DNA of 64,000 bases from Thalassotalea sp. G2M2-11 (GTDB lineage: Bacteria > Pseudomonadota > Gammaproteobacteria > Enterobacterales > Alteromonadaceae), in contig NZ_JADNYL010000003.1 of assembly GCF_017168195.1 (NCBI RefSeq), positions 1-64,000 on the forward strand, written 5' to 3'. The translations under genes and the position numbers were made by a program. Within the stretch, counting starts at the first letter, position 1, and every line of letters starts with the position of its first letter. Of this stretch, positions 55,820 through 64,000 are shown in pieces. The notes under the pieces are model-generated. The model saw only the letters and a program-made list of their open reading frames with translations. It had not been told where the DNA came from and did no database searches.

Positions 55820-56344
55820 GTGAGTCAATCACAAAATAAACAGCAAATCATCATTGGTTTAACTAACCCTAAAAGCCCAACCAATGTGGGAGCCGTAATG
55901 CGAGCGGCAGGGTGCTTTCAAGCCAGCCAAGTGCGCTACAGTGGTCAACGTTATACTAATGCGGCAAAGTTTTCTACGGATACTAAAAACGTTCGTCGTG
56001 ATATACCGTTGGTAGCTGTTGACTCATTGCTGGATGGTATTTCTGATGATGTTGCTTTGGTATGTATTGAGTTAGTGGAAGGGGCAACCCCATTACCTGA
56101 CTTTGAACATCCTGCTAATGCGTATTATATTTTTGGTCCTGAAGATGGTTCATTAAGCCAGCAAGTGGTTAACCAGGCTGAGCATGTGGTATACGTGCCT
56201 ACCATAGGTTGTTTGAATTTAGCTGCCACAGTTAATGTGGTACTTTATGATCGTCTTGCTAAGTCATCAGAAAGTATCGCCAGTGATGAATTAATTCGCA
56301 ATAGCAGAGACACAAACAACAAAGTGAGAGTCACTTTATCATAG
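55820..56344 (+). CDS. SPOUT-family RNA 2'-O-methyltransferase
   Basis: A 174-residue SpoU/TrmH-type RNA methyltransferase. The knotted SPOUT core has the three family motifs: LTNPKSPTNVGAVMRAAGCF (motif 1), YYIFGPEDGSLSQ (motif 2) and VPTIGCLNLAATVNVVLYD (motif 3), the last two forming the SAM-binding knot. There is no N-terminal RNA-binding domain, which resembles small tRNA methyltransferases such as TrmL, but the exact target is not clear. The start is GTG at 55820, with AGGAAAAA upstream. It is a single gene between the divergent lepB-like gene and the cold-shock gene. Confidence 0.88.
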   Translation: MSQSQNKQQIIIGLTNPKSPTNVGAVMRAAGCFQASQVRYSGQRYTNAAKFSTDTKNVRRDIPLVAVDSLLDGISDDVALVCIELVEGATPLPDFEHPANAYYIFGPEDGSLSQQVVNQAEHVVYVPTIGCLNLAATVNVVLYDRLAKSSESIASDELIRNSRDTNNKVRVTLS

Positions 56345-56389
56345 ATGGTTCGACCTGTGCTAAATCATTCATCAAAAAGGCGAAATTAC

Positions 56390-56417
56390 TTGACTCTTGC
56401 AAGTAACCCTATAGAAT
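56390..56417 (+). promoter_or_regulatory. Candidate promoter of the cold-shock gene
   Basis: TTGACT (56390-56395) and TAGAAT (56412-56417) are 16 bases apart, leaving a 5' leader of about 135 bases before the cold-shock gene. Long leaders are typical of cspA-type mRNAs and control their stability. Confidence 0.65.
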
Positions 56418-56559
56418 GCTGCTTAGCTAGAAAGTAAGACCACTATTTATGTACACCGTTTCGCAGTTATTATTAGCTCGTCCTGTTTGATAAGTAATAG
56501 TTACACTTCCTGCAATACCGCCTTAGGGCACAAATTACTCAATTAAATAGGATATTATT

Positions 56560-56769
56560 ATGTCTGATACAACTACTGGTACAGTAAAATGGTTTAACGA
56601 ATCTAAAGGTTTTGGCTTTATCGAGCAAGAATCTGGTCCTGACGTGTTTGCACACTTCAGCGCTATTTCTGGCGACGGTTTCAAAACTTTAGCTGAAGGC
56701 CAAAAGGTTCAGTTCAAAGTAAGCCAAGGCCAAAAAGGTCCACAAGCTGAAAACATCGTAGCTTTATAA
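56560..56769 (+). CDS. Cold-shock protein (CspA family)
   Basis: A 69-residue cold-shock-domain protein, an RNA chaperone that melts mRNA structure. Both RNP motifs are present: KGFGFIEQ (RNP1) and VFAHFSAI (RNP2). GTVKWFNES at the N-terminus and [10 protein letters not shown] at the end are typical. The ATG has AGGATA upstream. A long leader and a strong promoter precede it; two hairpins follow, the second a rho-independent terminator. I cannot say which Csp paralogue (CspA, C, D or E) it equals. Confidence 0.97.
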   Translation: MSDTTTGTVKWFNESKGFGFIEQESGPDVFAHFSAISGDGFKTLAEGQKVQFKVSQGQKGPQAENIVAL

Positions 56770-56775
56770 TGTTTG

Positions 56776-56792
56776 CCTAGCGATTCGCTAGG
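56776..56792 (+). other. Hairpin at the cold-shock mRNA 3' end
   Basis: CCTAGCGA (56776-56783) pairs with TCGCTAGG (56785-56792) with a one-base centre, so in practice a short loop. It lies seven bases after the stop and just before the terminator, a plausible stabiliser. Confidence 0.6.
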
Positions 56793-56806
56793 GCACATTA
56801 GTAAAG

Positions 56807-56835
56807 AAGGTAAGCATTTTTGCTTGCCTTTTTTT
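56807..56835 (+). terminator. Rho-independent terminator of the cold-shock gene
   Basis: AAGGTAAGCA (56807-56816) pairs with TGCTTGCCTT (56821-56830), one G-U pair, loop TTTT, then TTTTT. Confidence 0.9.
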
Positions 56836-57040
56836 ATGCCTGAAAGAAAATCAACACGTTAATTTTGAAGTGGTTAAATTTACCAAATTATCGTCTAAAT
56901 GACCTTGAAAGTTTAGCTTTCTTTAATAGCTCTTTGTGCTGTTTTAAAAATAAAACATTAAATACAATGAGTTAGCTATTTGGCATCGCTTTTGAATAGT
57001 ATGTGATAACTGCGAATTAAAGGTGATAAAGGAACGTTAG

Positions 57041-57841
57041 ATGAAAACATTACTTGCAACAGCCATTTTATTAACAACAACCACTGCTTTTGCTCACGAT
57101 ACTCATATGTCATCGAACTCTTGCGATGTTGATTTAAATGCTGGCTTACGTATTAATAAAGAGTTAGTTGAGTTTAGTAAAAACAATCGACCACTGTATC
57201 AAATTATCAACAATAAAACCTTGATTGTTGATGGGCAAGAAGTTGCTTTAGATCATTCACAACAACAGCTAGTAACTCAGTACTCAACACAAATTCGTGC
57301 TGTGGTCCCCGAAGTCAAAGTACTTGCCGTTGATGCAATTAATTTGGCGGTTGATGGTGTGAATTTAGCCTTTAATGAATTACTTGGTAAAGGTAATGAT
57401 GTCAGTGAAGATTTAACCGCTCATTTACACAAAATTCGAGATGAAGTTGAATATAAGTTCGATAGCAACCAAGAATTTTACATTGATGAGCATGGCGACT
57501 TTTCTGATGACTTTTTTGGTGAAGAATTTGAAAGTCGAATCGAAGACGTGATTGAAGAGACCATCGAAAACTCCATGGGGAGCTTATTGATTGCCGTCGG
57601 CCAAGAATTGTTATTTGCTGGTGGTGATATGGATGCATTTGAAGCAAAAATGGAAAATTTTGGCGAGCGAATAGAACATGAAATGGAATCAAGAAGCGAT
57701 GAAATTGAAAAACGTGGCGAAGCAATTTGTTATTCCGTTTATAAAGTAGAGCAGTTAGAGCAACAGCTGCAAGATGAAGTTGATGAGTTGAGCCAATTCG
57801 ACGTTATTTCAGCAAAAATCAAAGAACACAACAAAATTTAA
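57041..57841 (+). CDS. DUF2884 (YggN-like) periplasmic protein
   Basis: A 266-residue secreted protein of the DUF2884/YggN family, whose function is not established. The signal peptide (MKTLLATAILLTTTTAFA) is followed by SNSCDVDLNAGLRINKELVEF and an acidic helical body (EEFESRIEDVIEETIENSMG, FEAKMENFGERIEHEMESRS), which is likely to form coiled coils. One cysteine pair is present (Cys29 and the C in EAICYSVYKVEQL). The ATG follows AAGGAACGTTAG. The gene is single, with a terminator just after its stop. Envelope location is inferred from the signal peptide. Confidence 0.85.
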   Translation: MKTLLATAILLTTTTAFAHDTHMSSNSCDVDLNAGLRINKELVEFSKNNRPLYQIINNKTLIVDGQEVALDHSQQQLVTQYSTQIRAVVPEVKVLAVDAINLAVDGVNLAFNELLGKGNDVSEDLTAHLHKIRDEVEYKFDSNQEFYIDEHGDFSDDFFGEEFESRIEDVIEETIENSMGSLLIAVGQELLFAGGDMDAFEAKMENFGERIEHEMESRSDEIEKRGEAICYSVYKVEQLEQQLQDEVDELSQFDVISAKIKEHNKI

Positions 57842-57874
57842 AGTTTCAATCAATTAATTTCTCTGGATTGATGT

Positions 57875-57899
57875 GGGTACCTTTGAGGTACCCTTTTTT
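57875..57899 (+). terminator. Rho-independent terminator of the DUF2884 gene
   Basis: GGGTACC (57875-57881) pairs with GGTACCC (57887-57893) around TTTGA, followed by six T. Confidence 0.92.
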
Positions 57900-57950
57900 A
57901 TGTGTGATGCATCATTTATAATGAAGCATCTCCCTCAAATCGAAAACTCT

Positions 57951-58700
57951 ATGCACGCTGTACATCGGCTTTATCAATATCGTAAAAGTTTATCGACAAC
58001 GACTTTTCAAGCCCGAGGTAAGGGCGTTAATCGCTGTGAGTGTTGCCGCCTAGCGAAAGAAAATTGTTTGTGTGCTATGCGGGTTTCCTTACAAAGTGAT
58101 GCTGCATTTTTATTGCTAATGTATGACACTGAGGTGCTCAAGCCGAGTAACACAGGTAAACTTATTGCCGATTTACTGCCAGATTGTTATGCCTTTTTAT
58201 GGGCAAGAACTGAAGTACCTGATGAGTTATTGAATGTGATCAATAATGATCAGTATCAGCCATATGTTGTGTTTCCGGCAGAGTTTGCTGATCAAGACCA
58301 GCAGGTATTTCAGCAGTCGGTGACGGTGCCAATTGATAAGCGGCCGTTATTTATTTTGTTAGATGGTAGTTGGCGAGAAGCGAAAAAGATGTTTCGTAAA
58401 AGTGATTACCTTAAACAATTGCCTGTGTTATCAATAGACCCACAACGCCTGTATTCAAAGGATTATACTTCAAAATATCACATAAGACATGCTGCTAAGG
58501 CGTCACAGTTAGCAACTGCTGAGGTGGCTGCTATGGTGTTAAATGGAATAGGTGAGCACAAAAATGGAGAAACGTTAGCTGCTTGGTTTGATTATTACAG
58601 TTATCAATACCAAAAAAGTGTTTGTCAGGCTAACCAAGGTGATCCTTTTGCTGAACAGCGCTATAAGACATTAATAATGGATGTTATTGAGCACAGTTAG
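57951..58700 (+). CDS. DTW-domain tRNA-uridine aminocarboxypropyltransferase
   Basis: A 249-residue DTW-domain protein (TapT/TuaA family), which in E. coli makes acp3U in tRNA. The N-terminal cysteine cluster NRCECCRLAKENCLCAM, the KPSNTGKLIADLLP segment and LLDGSWREAKKMFRKSDYL (the DTW box, here D-G-S-W) identify it. The start is uncertain: a frame from GTG 57873 begins within the upstream terminator and is rejected; ATGs at 57900, 57921 and 57951 are possible, and conservation begins at the last (MHAVHRLYQYRKSL). No good ribosome site is visible for any. It is convergent with the M49-like gene. Confidence 0.88.
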   Translation: MHAVHRLYQYRKSLSTTTFQARGKGVNRCECCRLAKENCLCAMRVSLQSDAAFLLLMYDTEVLKPSNTGKLIADLLPDCYAFLWARTEVPDELLNVINNDQYQPYVVFPAEFADQDQQVFQQSVTVPIDKRPLFILLDGSWREAKKMFRKSDYLKQLPVLSIDPQRLYSKDYTSKYHIRHAAKASQLATAEVAAMVLNGIGEHKNGETLAAWFDYYSYQYQKSVCQANQGDPFAEQRYKTLIMDVIEHS

Positions 58701-58762
58701 TGTGAGATGAAACGAGGTTATTCTTTGTCAATAACCTCGATTATATTTGAGTAATAAAGTGT

Positions 58763-60418
58763 TTACAGACCTAGTTGCTTTTTACCTTGGTTAAACACTA
58801 TGTCTACAGGGATCCCAGCAGTTTCTAATCGTGCTAAATCACTCGCAAGTTCTTGCTTGATCACGCCACTTTTCTGCACTAAATCACCAACGCCTTGATA
58901 ATCACCATTGCCTTGGATTTCTAAAATTAATGCCGATAAGCTATCAATTGCCTGGCTCATTTTCTCCATGTTAACGCGATATAGCCCTTGTTCATTACGA
59001 GTAAATGCGCCCTGTTCTTGGAAGTAGTTAAAGCGTACCATGTTTGCTTTGCCATGGGCTGAGCTCGCACCAAAGCGAACTGAGCGGAAGATTCCCGCTA
59101 AGAAGGTGGTGTAATAATCCTCAAGCATTCCTTCGGTGATTGCACCTTTTTCTAGAAGTTGGCGGATCATATACAGGCCAAGGATATCGGCTTTACCTTC
59201 TTCAAGTGCAGAGGCATGTTCTTTCAGTGCTTGGCGAACAGTGCCTGTGTCATTAATGGTATTTTTGATCCCTAAGCCATGCGCTACTTCATGGAACATA
59301 GTGTTGGCAAAGAATGCGGTAAAGGTGATATGTTTTCTTTGCTCAGGCGCGATTAACTGTTGTGCAATTGGCACAAGAATATGATCGAACTTTGCTTGCA
59401 TGGCGTTTTTAAGTTGTAAGCGTCTTGTGCCTTTCTTTAATTGCACTTCCTCATCATTAGGTAGGTTTATCGCAATTGTCTTACTACCAGCGTTTGAGTG
59501 CCCCGCGTAGTAGATAACATCATAGGCATTAAGATCTGCGTCAGAGCCTGGAGTTTCAGCTTTGTACTTTTTATTTACAGGCAAGCCCTTTTGCAATTCT
59601 GGCAGGTATTGAGCGTATTTCGCCAGCTTTTCACTCCAAGCCATGTCTTTAACTAGCACATAAGACTCAAAGGCTGCGCGGTAGCCGTATAACTGATCTT
59701 CATAAGTTTCGATTGGACCTATCACCACGTCGATAGGGTTATTTTTCATGTCCATCCAAGCAAAATCTGAAGCTTGATAACTATCAGTTCTTAATGCTTC
59801 TGCACGCATTGTTAAGTAGCTGGCAAACTCTTTATCTTCGGCGTAGCTTGCGGCTTTTTCTAAAATCACTGCTGCGCGGTTTAATTCATCACTATAAGCT
59901 TCAGAGTAGCCAACCGTCATAAGTTTGCCGTTTTTGTCTCTCTTGACCAGTGAATATAAGCCTTTTTTATCAGGGAAGTCAGCTTGTTCAAACTCTGTTT
60001 TAGTCATGTCATGAGGGTAAAACTCAGCACCAAGAGATTTTTCTTCGTAACCAGTTAAAAAAGGTTTATCGCCATTAAGGCGATCCCAAGGGCCATAATT
60101 AATCGTGGCAAAGTTTTTTACTTTTGGATCATTAATCTTAGCTAAAAAGGTGGCTTTATCTTCACCAAATGCTTGCTTCCAGAATAGGTCATCCATAATG
60201 GCTGACGCTTCTATCAATAATGAAAGCATTTTCTTTTGGTTGTCAGAAAGGTGAGACAAGTCACTTGATAATGTGACGGTTTTATAGATATCTAATCGAT
60301 TCTCATAGCCATTGATTAACTCAGGTGTATGTTGTGATACTGGTGGCGTTTTGTCATTGCAAGCGCTTAACGTTGAAGTTGCTAGTAATACAATGCTAGC
60401 AAGTCGTGAAATTTTCAT
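58763..60418 (-). CDS. M49-like (dipeptidyl-peptidase III-related) lipoprotein
   Basis: A 551-residue lipoprotein zinc peptidase-like protein. The lipobox LSAC (Cys20) ends a signal peptide, so it should be membrane-anchored. The central zinc motif is MFHEVAHGLGIK (HEVAH, around 370-375), and EEGKADILGLY about 20 residues on provides the third ligand (Glu) in the way of family M49, though M49 proper has HEXXXH and here it is HEXXH. An N-terminal half of about 300 residues holds DPP III-type helices. Family members in Alteromonadales are annotated as DPP3-related; the substrate is unknown. The ATG has AGGTTAA upstream. It fits the protein-degrading lifestyle seen elsewhere in the window. Confidence 0.85.
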   Translation of the reverse strand: MKISRLASIVLLATSTLSACNDKTPPVSQHTPELINGYENRLDIYKTVTLSSDLSHLSDNQKKMLSLLIEASAIMDDLFWKQAFGEDKATFLAKINDPKVKNFATINYGPWDRLNGDKPFLTGYEEKSLGAEFYPHDMTKTEFEQADFPDKKGLYSLVKRDKNGKLMTVGYSEAYSDELNRAAVILEKAASYAEDKEFASYLTMRAEALRTDSYQASDFAWMDMKNNPIDVVIGPIETYEDQLYGYRAAFESYVLVKDMAWSEKLAKYAQYLPELQKGLPVNKKYKAETPGSDADLNAYDVIYYAGHSNAGSKTIAINLPNDEEVQLKKGTRRLQLKNAMQAKFDHILVPIAQQLIAPEQRKHITFTAFFANTMFHEVAHGLGIKNTINDTGTVRQALKEHASALEEGKADILGLYMIRQLLEKGAITEGMLEDYYTTFLAGIFRSVRFGASSAHGKANMVRFNYFQEQGAFTRNEQGLYRVNMEKMSQAIDSLSALILEIQGNGDYQGVGDLVQKSGVIKQELASDLARLETAGIPVDIVFNQGKKQLGL

Positions 60419-60564
60419 GTGGTTTAACCTTATTGTAATTATCGGCTAGAGACTAGAAAAAAAAAGCAGCCTTGGCAACCGTTTGGCGAAATTAATTGAA
60501 TGATTATTGATTTAATGGCAGTGAAACTAAAGGAAATAGCGTTAAGTGAAACTTACAGAGATAA

Positions 60565-60588
60565 AAAAACCGGCAAAAGCCGGTTTTT
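60565..60588 (-). terminator. Rho-independent terminator of rpsT
   Basis: AAAAACCGGC (60565-60574) pairs with GCCGGTTTTT (60579-60588) around AAAA; A- and T-runs on both sides make it bidirectional. It lies 20 bases past the rpsT stop. Confidence 0.93.
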
Positions 60589-60608
60589 ATTAATGTTGAT
60601 TCAACAAA

Positions 60609-60869
60609 TTAAAGTGCTTTGATAGCAGCGTTAATACGGCTTTTGCTACGAGCAGCTTTATTTTTGTGAATAAGACCTTTACTTGCGTAACGATCAAGAA
60701 TTGGTGTTACTGCTGCAAATTCAGTAGTTGCAGTCTCTTTATCACCGGCTTCAATTGCAACGAATACTTTTTTAAGTAATGTACGCATCATTGAACGACG
60801 ACTTGCATTGTGTTGACGGCGCTTTTCTGATTGTACTGCGCGCTTCTTAGCTTGCTTTGAGTTAGCCAA
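60609..60869 (-). CDS. rpsT: 30S ribosomal protein S20
   Basis: An 86-residue S20, which binds the 5' domain of 16S rRNA. The basic helical sequence [20 protein letters not shown] and the end [18 protein letters not shown] are standard. The start codon is TTG at 60869, with AGGAG at good spacing. E. coli rpsT also starts with UUG, where it takes part in feedback control, so this start is probably conserved on purpose. The gene is divergent from murJ, as is usual in gammaproteobacteria. Confidence 0.98.
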   Translation of the reverse strand: MANSKQAKKRAVQSEKRRQHNASRRSMMRTLLKKVFVAIEAGDKETATTEFAAVTPILDRYASKGLIHKNKAARSKSRINAAIKAL

Positions 60870-61135
60870 GGTGAACTCCTAAAATGAATTAAATATAGCC
60901 TAAATTTAAGGCGACGAAATATGCCTTTTTTTCGTGAAATTGTCAAACCTTTTCCGCTTTTTATTTAAATTTATCTGTTTTTGTCGAACGATTGAACGTT
61001 TTTGAAGCGGATAAGTAAAAAGAGGAAACAATATTAGCTGTTATACCGATTAATCACTTGTTTATCAAGGGCAAATCACCGCATAATTAATAGCAATAAT
61101 TTCATCATTCGGGCAAGGCGTTAAAAGGGATTGGT

Positions 61136-62707
61136 TTGAGTAAAAAGCTGGTTAAATCAGGTATTGTTGTCAGCATGATGACACTTATTTCGCGCGTATT
61201 AGGATTAGTGCGGGATGTGGTTATTGCCAATATGATGGGCGCAGGGGCATCTGCTGATGCATTTTTCTTTGCTAATAAAATTCCTAATTTTCTGCGCAGG
61301 TTATTTGCTGAAGGGGCTTTCGCACAATCTTTTGTGCCTGTGCTCAGTGAATACCACCAAAAAGATGTAGATGAAGGAACTGAGCATACCTGTCAACTTA
61401 TCGCACAAGTTTCAGGCACTCTTGGCGTTATTGTTACTTTAGTCACCTTGATTGGCATGATTGCATCACCCGTCATAGTGATGATTTTTGGGCCGGGTTT
61501 TTATCTTGATTCCTTATCTGAAGGGGCCGAAGGGAAGTTTGATTTAGCGGCAAGTCTACTCAAAATTACCTTTCCCTATTTATGGTTTATTAGTTTTACG
61601 GCGTTAGCTGGCGCCATTCTCAATACCTATGGTCGTTTTGCTGTAGCTTCTTTTACTCCTGTGTTACTCAATGTGTGTATTATCTCGATGGCAATTTGGG
61701 GGCGAGTTTGGTTTGATAACCCAGAATATGCACTTGCTTGGGGCGTTTTTTTAGGTGGCTTAGTACAGTTTTTATTTCAAATCCCGTTTCTTTATCGGGC
61801 CGGGGCTTTGACCATGCCTAAGTGGGGGTGGTATAGCTCGGGCGTGACGAAAATTAGACGTTTGATGGCGCCTGCCTTGTTTGGTGTGTCGGTTACGCAA
61901 ATTAATTTATTGCTTGATACCCAGATTGCGACCTTTTTAGTCACGGGCTCGGTCAGTTGGCTTTACTACGCAGATCGTTTATTAGAGTTTCCATTAGGCT
62001 TATTTGGTATTGGTATTGCGACGGTGATTTTACCGAGTTTAGCTAAGCTTCATACGAAAAAAAGCCCAGCCGCTTTTGAGCAAACACTTGATTGGGGCAT
62101 TAAAATTATCACTTTATTAGGCTGGCCAGCGTTAGTCGGTTTAATGATACTTGCTCAGCCGATTATCATGGTTTTATTCATGCGTGGTGAATTTACCCAG
62201 TTTACTGTGATTCAGGTCTCTTTTGCACTGTTTGCTTATTTATCTGGCTTGATCAGTTTTATGTTTATTAAGGTACTGGCACCTGGTTACTATGCTCGCC
62301 AAGACACTAAAACACCGGTAAAAATAGGTATCAAAGCCATGGTAGCTAATATGGCGTTTAATCTGATGCTCGCACCGTTTTTTGGTTATGTAGGTTTAGC
62401 GATTGCCACGACGTTATCGGCAACCTTAAATGCGTTTTGGTTGTATCAAGGTTTGAAAACGTTAGCGGTATATCAATTATCAAGGTCAACGATAATATTT
62501 ATGGCTAAGGTGATCATGGCCGCTTTAGTGATGGCTGTGGTGGTCAATTGGTTATCACCACCTTTTAGCACTTGGTTGGATATGAGTTATATGCAACAAG
62601 TGATTCAATTAATTACCTGTATTTCAGTTGGAGCGTTTTGTTACTTTATCATGGTGATTGCCTTAGGGATTCGATTGCGTGATTTTAGCGTAAAAGCTGA
62701 ACAATAA
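61136..62707 (+). CDS. murJ: Lipid II flippase MurJ
   Basis: A 523-residue inner-membrane protein of the MOP superfamily that flips lipid II for peptidoglycan synthesis. About 14 helices are visible. Family motifs include LISRVLGLVRDVVIANMMGAG at the N-terminus (with the functional Arg residues), FAEGAFAQSFVPVLSEY and YYADRLLEFPLGLFGIGIATV. The length matches E. coli MurJ (511). The start is TTG at 61136, with AAGGGA six bases before it. It is divergent from rpsT and followed by ribF, the common order. Confidence 0.97.
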   Translation: MSKKLVKSGIVVSMMTLISRVLGLVRDVVIANMMGAGASADAFFFANKIPNFLRRLFAEGAFAQSFVPVLSEYHQKDVDEGTEHTCQLIAQVSGTLGVIVTLVTLIGMIASPVIVMIFGPGFYLDSLSEGAEGKFDLAASLLKITFPYLWFISFTALAGAILNTYGRFAVASFTPVLLNVCIISMAIWGRVWFDNPEYALAWGVFLGGLVQFLFQIPFLYRAGALTMPKWGWYSSGVTKIRRLMAPALFGVSVTQINLLLDTQIATFLVTGSVSWLYYADRLLEFPLGLFGIGIATVILPSLAKLHTKKSPAAFEQTLDWGIKIITLLGWPALVGLMILAQPIIMVLFMRGEFTQFTVIQVSFALFAYLSGLISFMFIKVLAPGYYARQDTKTPVKIGIKAMVANMAFNLMLAPFFGYVGLAIATTLSATLNAFWLYQGLKTLAVYQLSRSTIIFMAKVIMAALVMAVVVNWLSPPFSTWLDMSYMQQVIQLITCISVGAFCYFIMVIALGIRLRDFSVKAEQ

Positions 62708-62835
62708 AAAAAAGTGAAACAAATTACGCTGAGGTGCTGATTCTTACTAACGACTAAGCTATAATTCGTCGGTTTTTATTTTACGCCGTTATTTTAGTGG
62801 CGCTAACAGCAAATAATTTAAGGTTTTTCAGCTAA

Positions 62836-63786
62836 ATGCAGTTAATTCGTGGTATCCACAATATTCAATCAGACCGTAATAGGGTTGATGAACGAGGTTG
62901 TGTGTTGACCATAGGTAACTTTGATGGTGTCCATTTAGGTCATCAACGAGTGATTAAAGCATTAGTTGCCAAAGCGCTTGAGTTAAATAGTGTTGCAACT
63001 GTGATGGTGTTTGAACCTCAACCAAGAGAGTTGTTTGCACCTGAGACAGCGCCTGCACGACTAACACGATTAAGAGATAAATACGCGTTATTAAAAGACC
63101 TAGGTGTCGAACGTTTGATTTGCGTAAATTTCAATCGTAAATTTGCCAACATTTGCGCCAATGAATTTGTCGAGCATTTACTGGTCAATAGCTTAAATAT
63201 TAAATATTTAATTATTGGTGATGATTTTCACTTTGGTAAAAACAGGCAAGGTAATTTCGATACATTAAAGGTGGCTAGTCAGCAGTTTGACTTTGGTATT
63301 TCGGATACCTCCAGCTATAAACTGCATGATTGTCGTATCAGTAGTACAGCGATAAGAAATGCATTAAGTGATAATAAACTTGATGAAGCTTTTCAGATGT
63401 TAGGGCGTCCTTATTCTATTATTGGTCGTGTATTTCATGGTGATAAGCGTGGCAGAGAGCTAGGTTTTCCAACGGCAAATGTACTGTTAAAAAGGCGAGT
63501 TTCACCTGTTTCTGGGGTGTATGTTGTCGCAGTGAAGATTCCATGTGGTAATTTTTATGGTGTCGCTAATATTGGTTCTAGGCCAACTTTTGTCGGTATC
63601 AGGCAACAATTAGAAGTACATATTTTTAATTTTGATCGTGATATATATGGTCAAATAATTGAAGTAACATTAATAGAAAAGCTCAGGGAAGAACAAAAAT
63701 TTTCTTCGTTAGCTGAGTTAACCGAGCAAATTGAAATAGATTGTGAGCAGGCAAAACAAACTGTTCAAACATTAAAGAATAATTAA
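62836..63786 (+). CDS. ribF: Bifunctional riboflavin kinase/FAD synthetase
   Basis: A 316-residue enzyme making FMN and FAD from riboflavin. The N-terminal adenylyltransferase domain has LTIGNFDGVHLGHQRV (about 25-40) and ISSTAIRNAL; the C-terminal kinase domain begins near 185 with GRVFHGDKRGRELGFPTANV and includes GVANIGSRPTFVG. Length and domains are standard. The ATG has only a weak ribosome site (AAGG, 10 or more bases upstream). It is followed after 54 bases by ileS in the same direction, as in E. coli, and supplies the flavin used by ETF among others. Confidence 0.97.
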   Translation: MQLIRGIHNIQSDRNRVDERGCVLTIGNFDGVHLGHQRVIKALVAKALELNSVATVMVFEPQPRELFAPETAPARLTRLRDKYALLKDLGVERLICVNFNRKFANICANEFVEHLLVNSLNIKYLIIGDDFHFGKNRQGNFDTLKVASQQFDFGISDTSSYKLHDCRISSTAIRNALSDNKLDEAFQMLGRPYSIIGRVFHGDKRGRELGFPTANVLLKRRVSPVSGVYVVAVKIPCGNFYGVANIGSRPTFVGIRQQLEVHIFNFDRDIYGQIIEVTLIEKLREEQKFSSLAELTEQIEIDCEQAKQTVQTLKNN

Positions 63787-63840
63787 CCTTAAATCCCAGT
63801 TGAAAATATTCAACTTAGACAATAATGGATATGAATTTAA

Positions 63841-64000
63841 ATGAGTGATTATAAACATACCCTGAATTTGCCAGCGACTTCTTTCCCAATGAAAGGAAAC
63901 ATGGCAAATCGTGAACCGCAAATGCTAAAGGATTGGGCGAGCAAAGATCTTTATGGCAAAATTCGCGCCGCTAAAAAGGGTAAAAAGTCGTTTATTTTGC
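63841..64000 (+). CDS. ileS: Isoleucyl-tRNA synthetase, N-terminal part (cut by window end)
   Basis: The frame opens at ATG 63841 and stays open to the window edge. It encodes about 53 residues beginning [20 protein letters not shown] and continuing through [20 protein letters not shown], which match the conserved N-terminus of bacterial IleRS (E. coli MSDYKSTLNLPETGFPM). The HIGH motif would come just after the edge. The gene is incomplete only because the window ends. The order ribF-ileS (then usually lspA) supports the call. Confidence 0.96.
   Translation, partial: MSDYKHTLNLPATSFPMKGNMANREPQMLKDWASKDLYGKIRAAKKGKKSFIL

Noticed and set aside
57873-57950. N-terminal extension of the DTW-domain gene
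   Set aside because: The first codons overlap the terminator of the DUF2884 gene and are not conserved in the family.
1-64000. Search by eye for tRNA genes, rRNA, CRISPR arrays, integrases, toxin-antitoxin pairs and defence genes
   Set aside because: None could be supported. The 36-bp tandem repeat at 16447 is coding and unspaced, not CRISPR. A tRNAscan or Infernal run would be decisive for RNA genes.

Overview
The window reads as a chromosomal segment of a marine gammaproteobacterium of the Alteromonadales, most like Colwelliaceae (Colwellia or Thalassotalea type). The evidence is AT-rich coding sequence, the gene order rpsB-tsf-pyrH-frr-uppS-cdsA-dxr-rseP-bamA-skp-lpxD-fabZ-lpxA-lpxB-rnhB-dnaE-accA, murJ-ribF-ileS beside a divergent rpsT, and several large secreted proteases and envelope sensors. 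This placement is inferred from gene content and protein style, not from a search. I see no phage, CRISPR array, rRNA or tRNA gene.

Layout. 0-10 kb: a small periplasmic binding-like protein and an ExbD (minus); an RbgA/YlqF GTPase with a HIT protein; methionine gamma-lyase divergent from a TyrR-type regulator, with a striking 50-bp palindrome between them; YciH; the electron-transfer flavoprotein genes etfBA divergent from ETF-quinone oxidoreductase, with tandem PsrA-like operators. 10-28 kb, the accessory part: three secreted subtilisin-family (S8) proteases, a giant periplasmic propeller sensor with a degenerate GGDEF domain, a small TA-flanked inverted-repeat element (MITE-like), a one-protein hybrid histidine kinase/AraC regulator, an unknown membrane protein, a TonB-dependent receptor and a secreted M1 metallopeptidase. 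28-31 kb: rpsO, a small secreted unknown, NhaD and a DsbA-fold protein.

31-51 kb is the conserved translation/envelope/lipid A supercluster. The genes are tightly packed, use many GTG and TTG starts, and are punctuated by an attenuator-like hairpin between rpsB and tsf and by terminators after tsf, frr and skp. 51-64 kb: tilS, a dicarboxylate-type symporter, a secreted cyclophilin with a GlyGly-CTERM tail, a signal peptidase I, a SPOUT RNA methyltransferase, a cold-shock protein, a DUF2884 protein, a DTW-domain protein, an M49-like lipoprotein, rpsT, murJ, ribF and the first 160 bases of ileS.

How they work together. The conserved cluster makes ribosomal factors, undecaprenyl and isoprenoid precursors, outer-membrane proteins and lipid A. 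The 10-28 kb region looks like a protein/peptide scavenging locus: extracellular proteases, an M1 peptidase, a TonB receptor and two sensors. The ETF genes carry electrons from fatty-acid or amino-acid oxidation to quinone, and their operators suggest fatty-acid-responsive control. I found no clear new defence or mobile system. The best candidates for undescribed biology are the protease/sensor neighbourhood with its six-copy DGGLIWKN repeat, the palindrome at the TyrR/methionine gamma-lyase junction, and the MITE-like element whose TA target supplies a stop codon.
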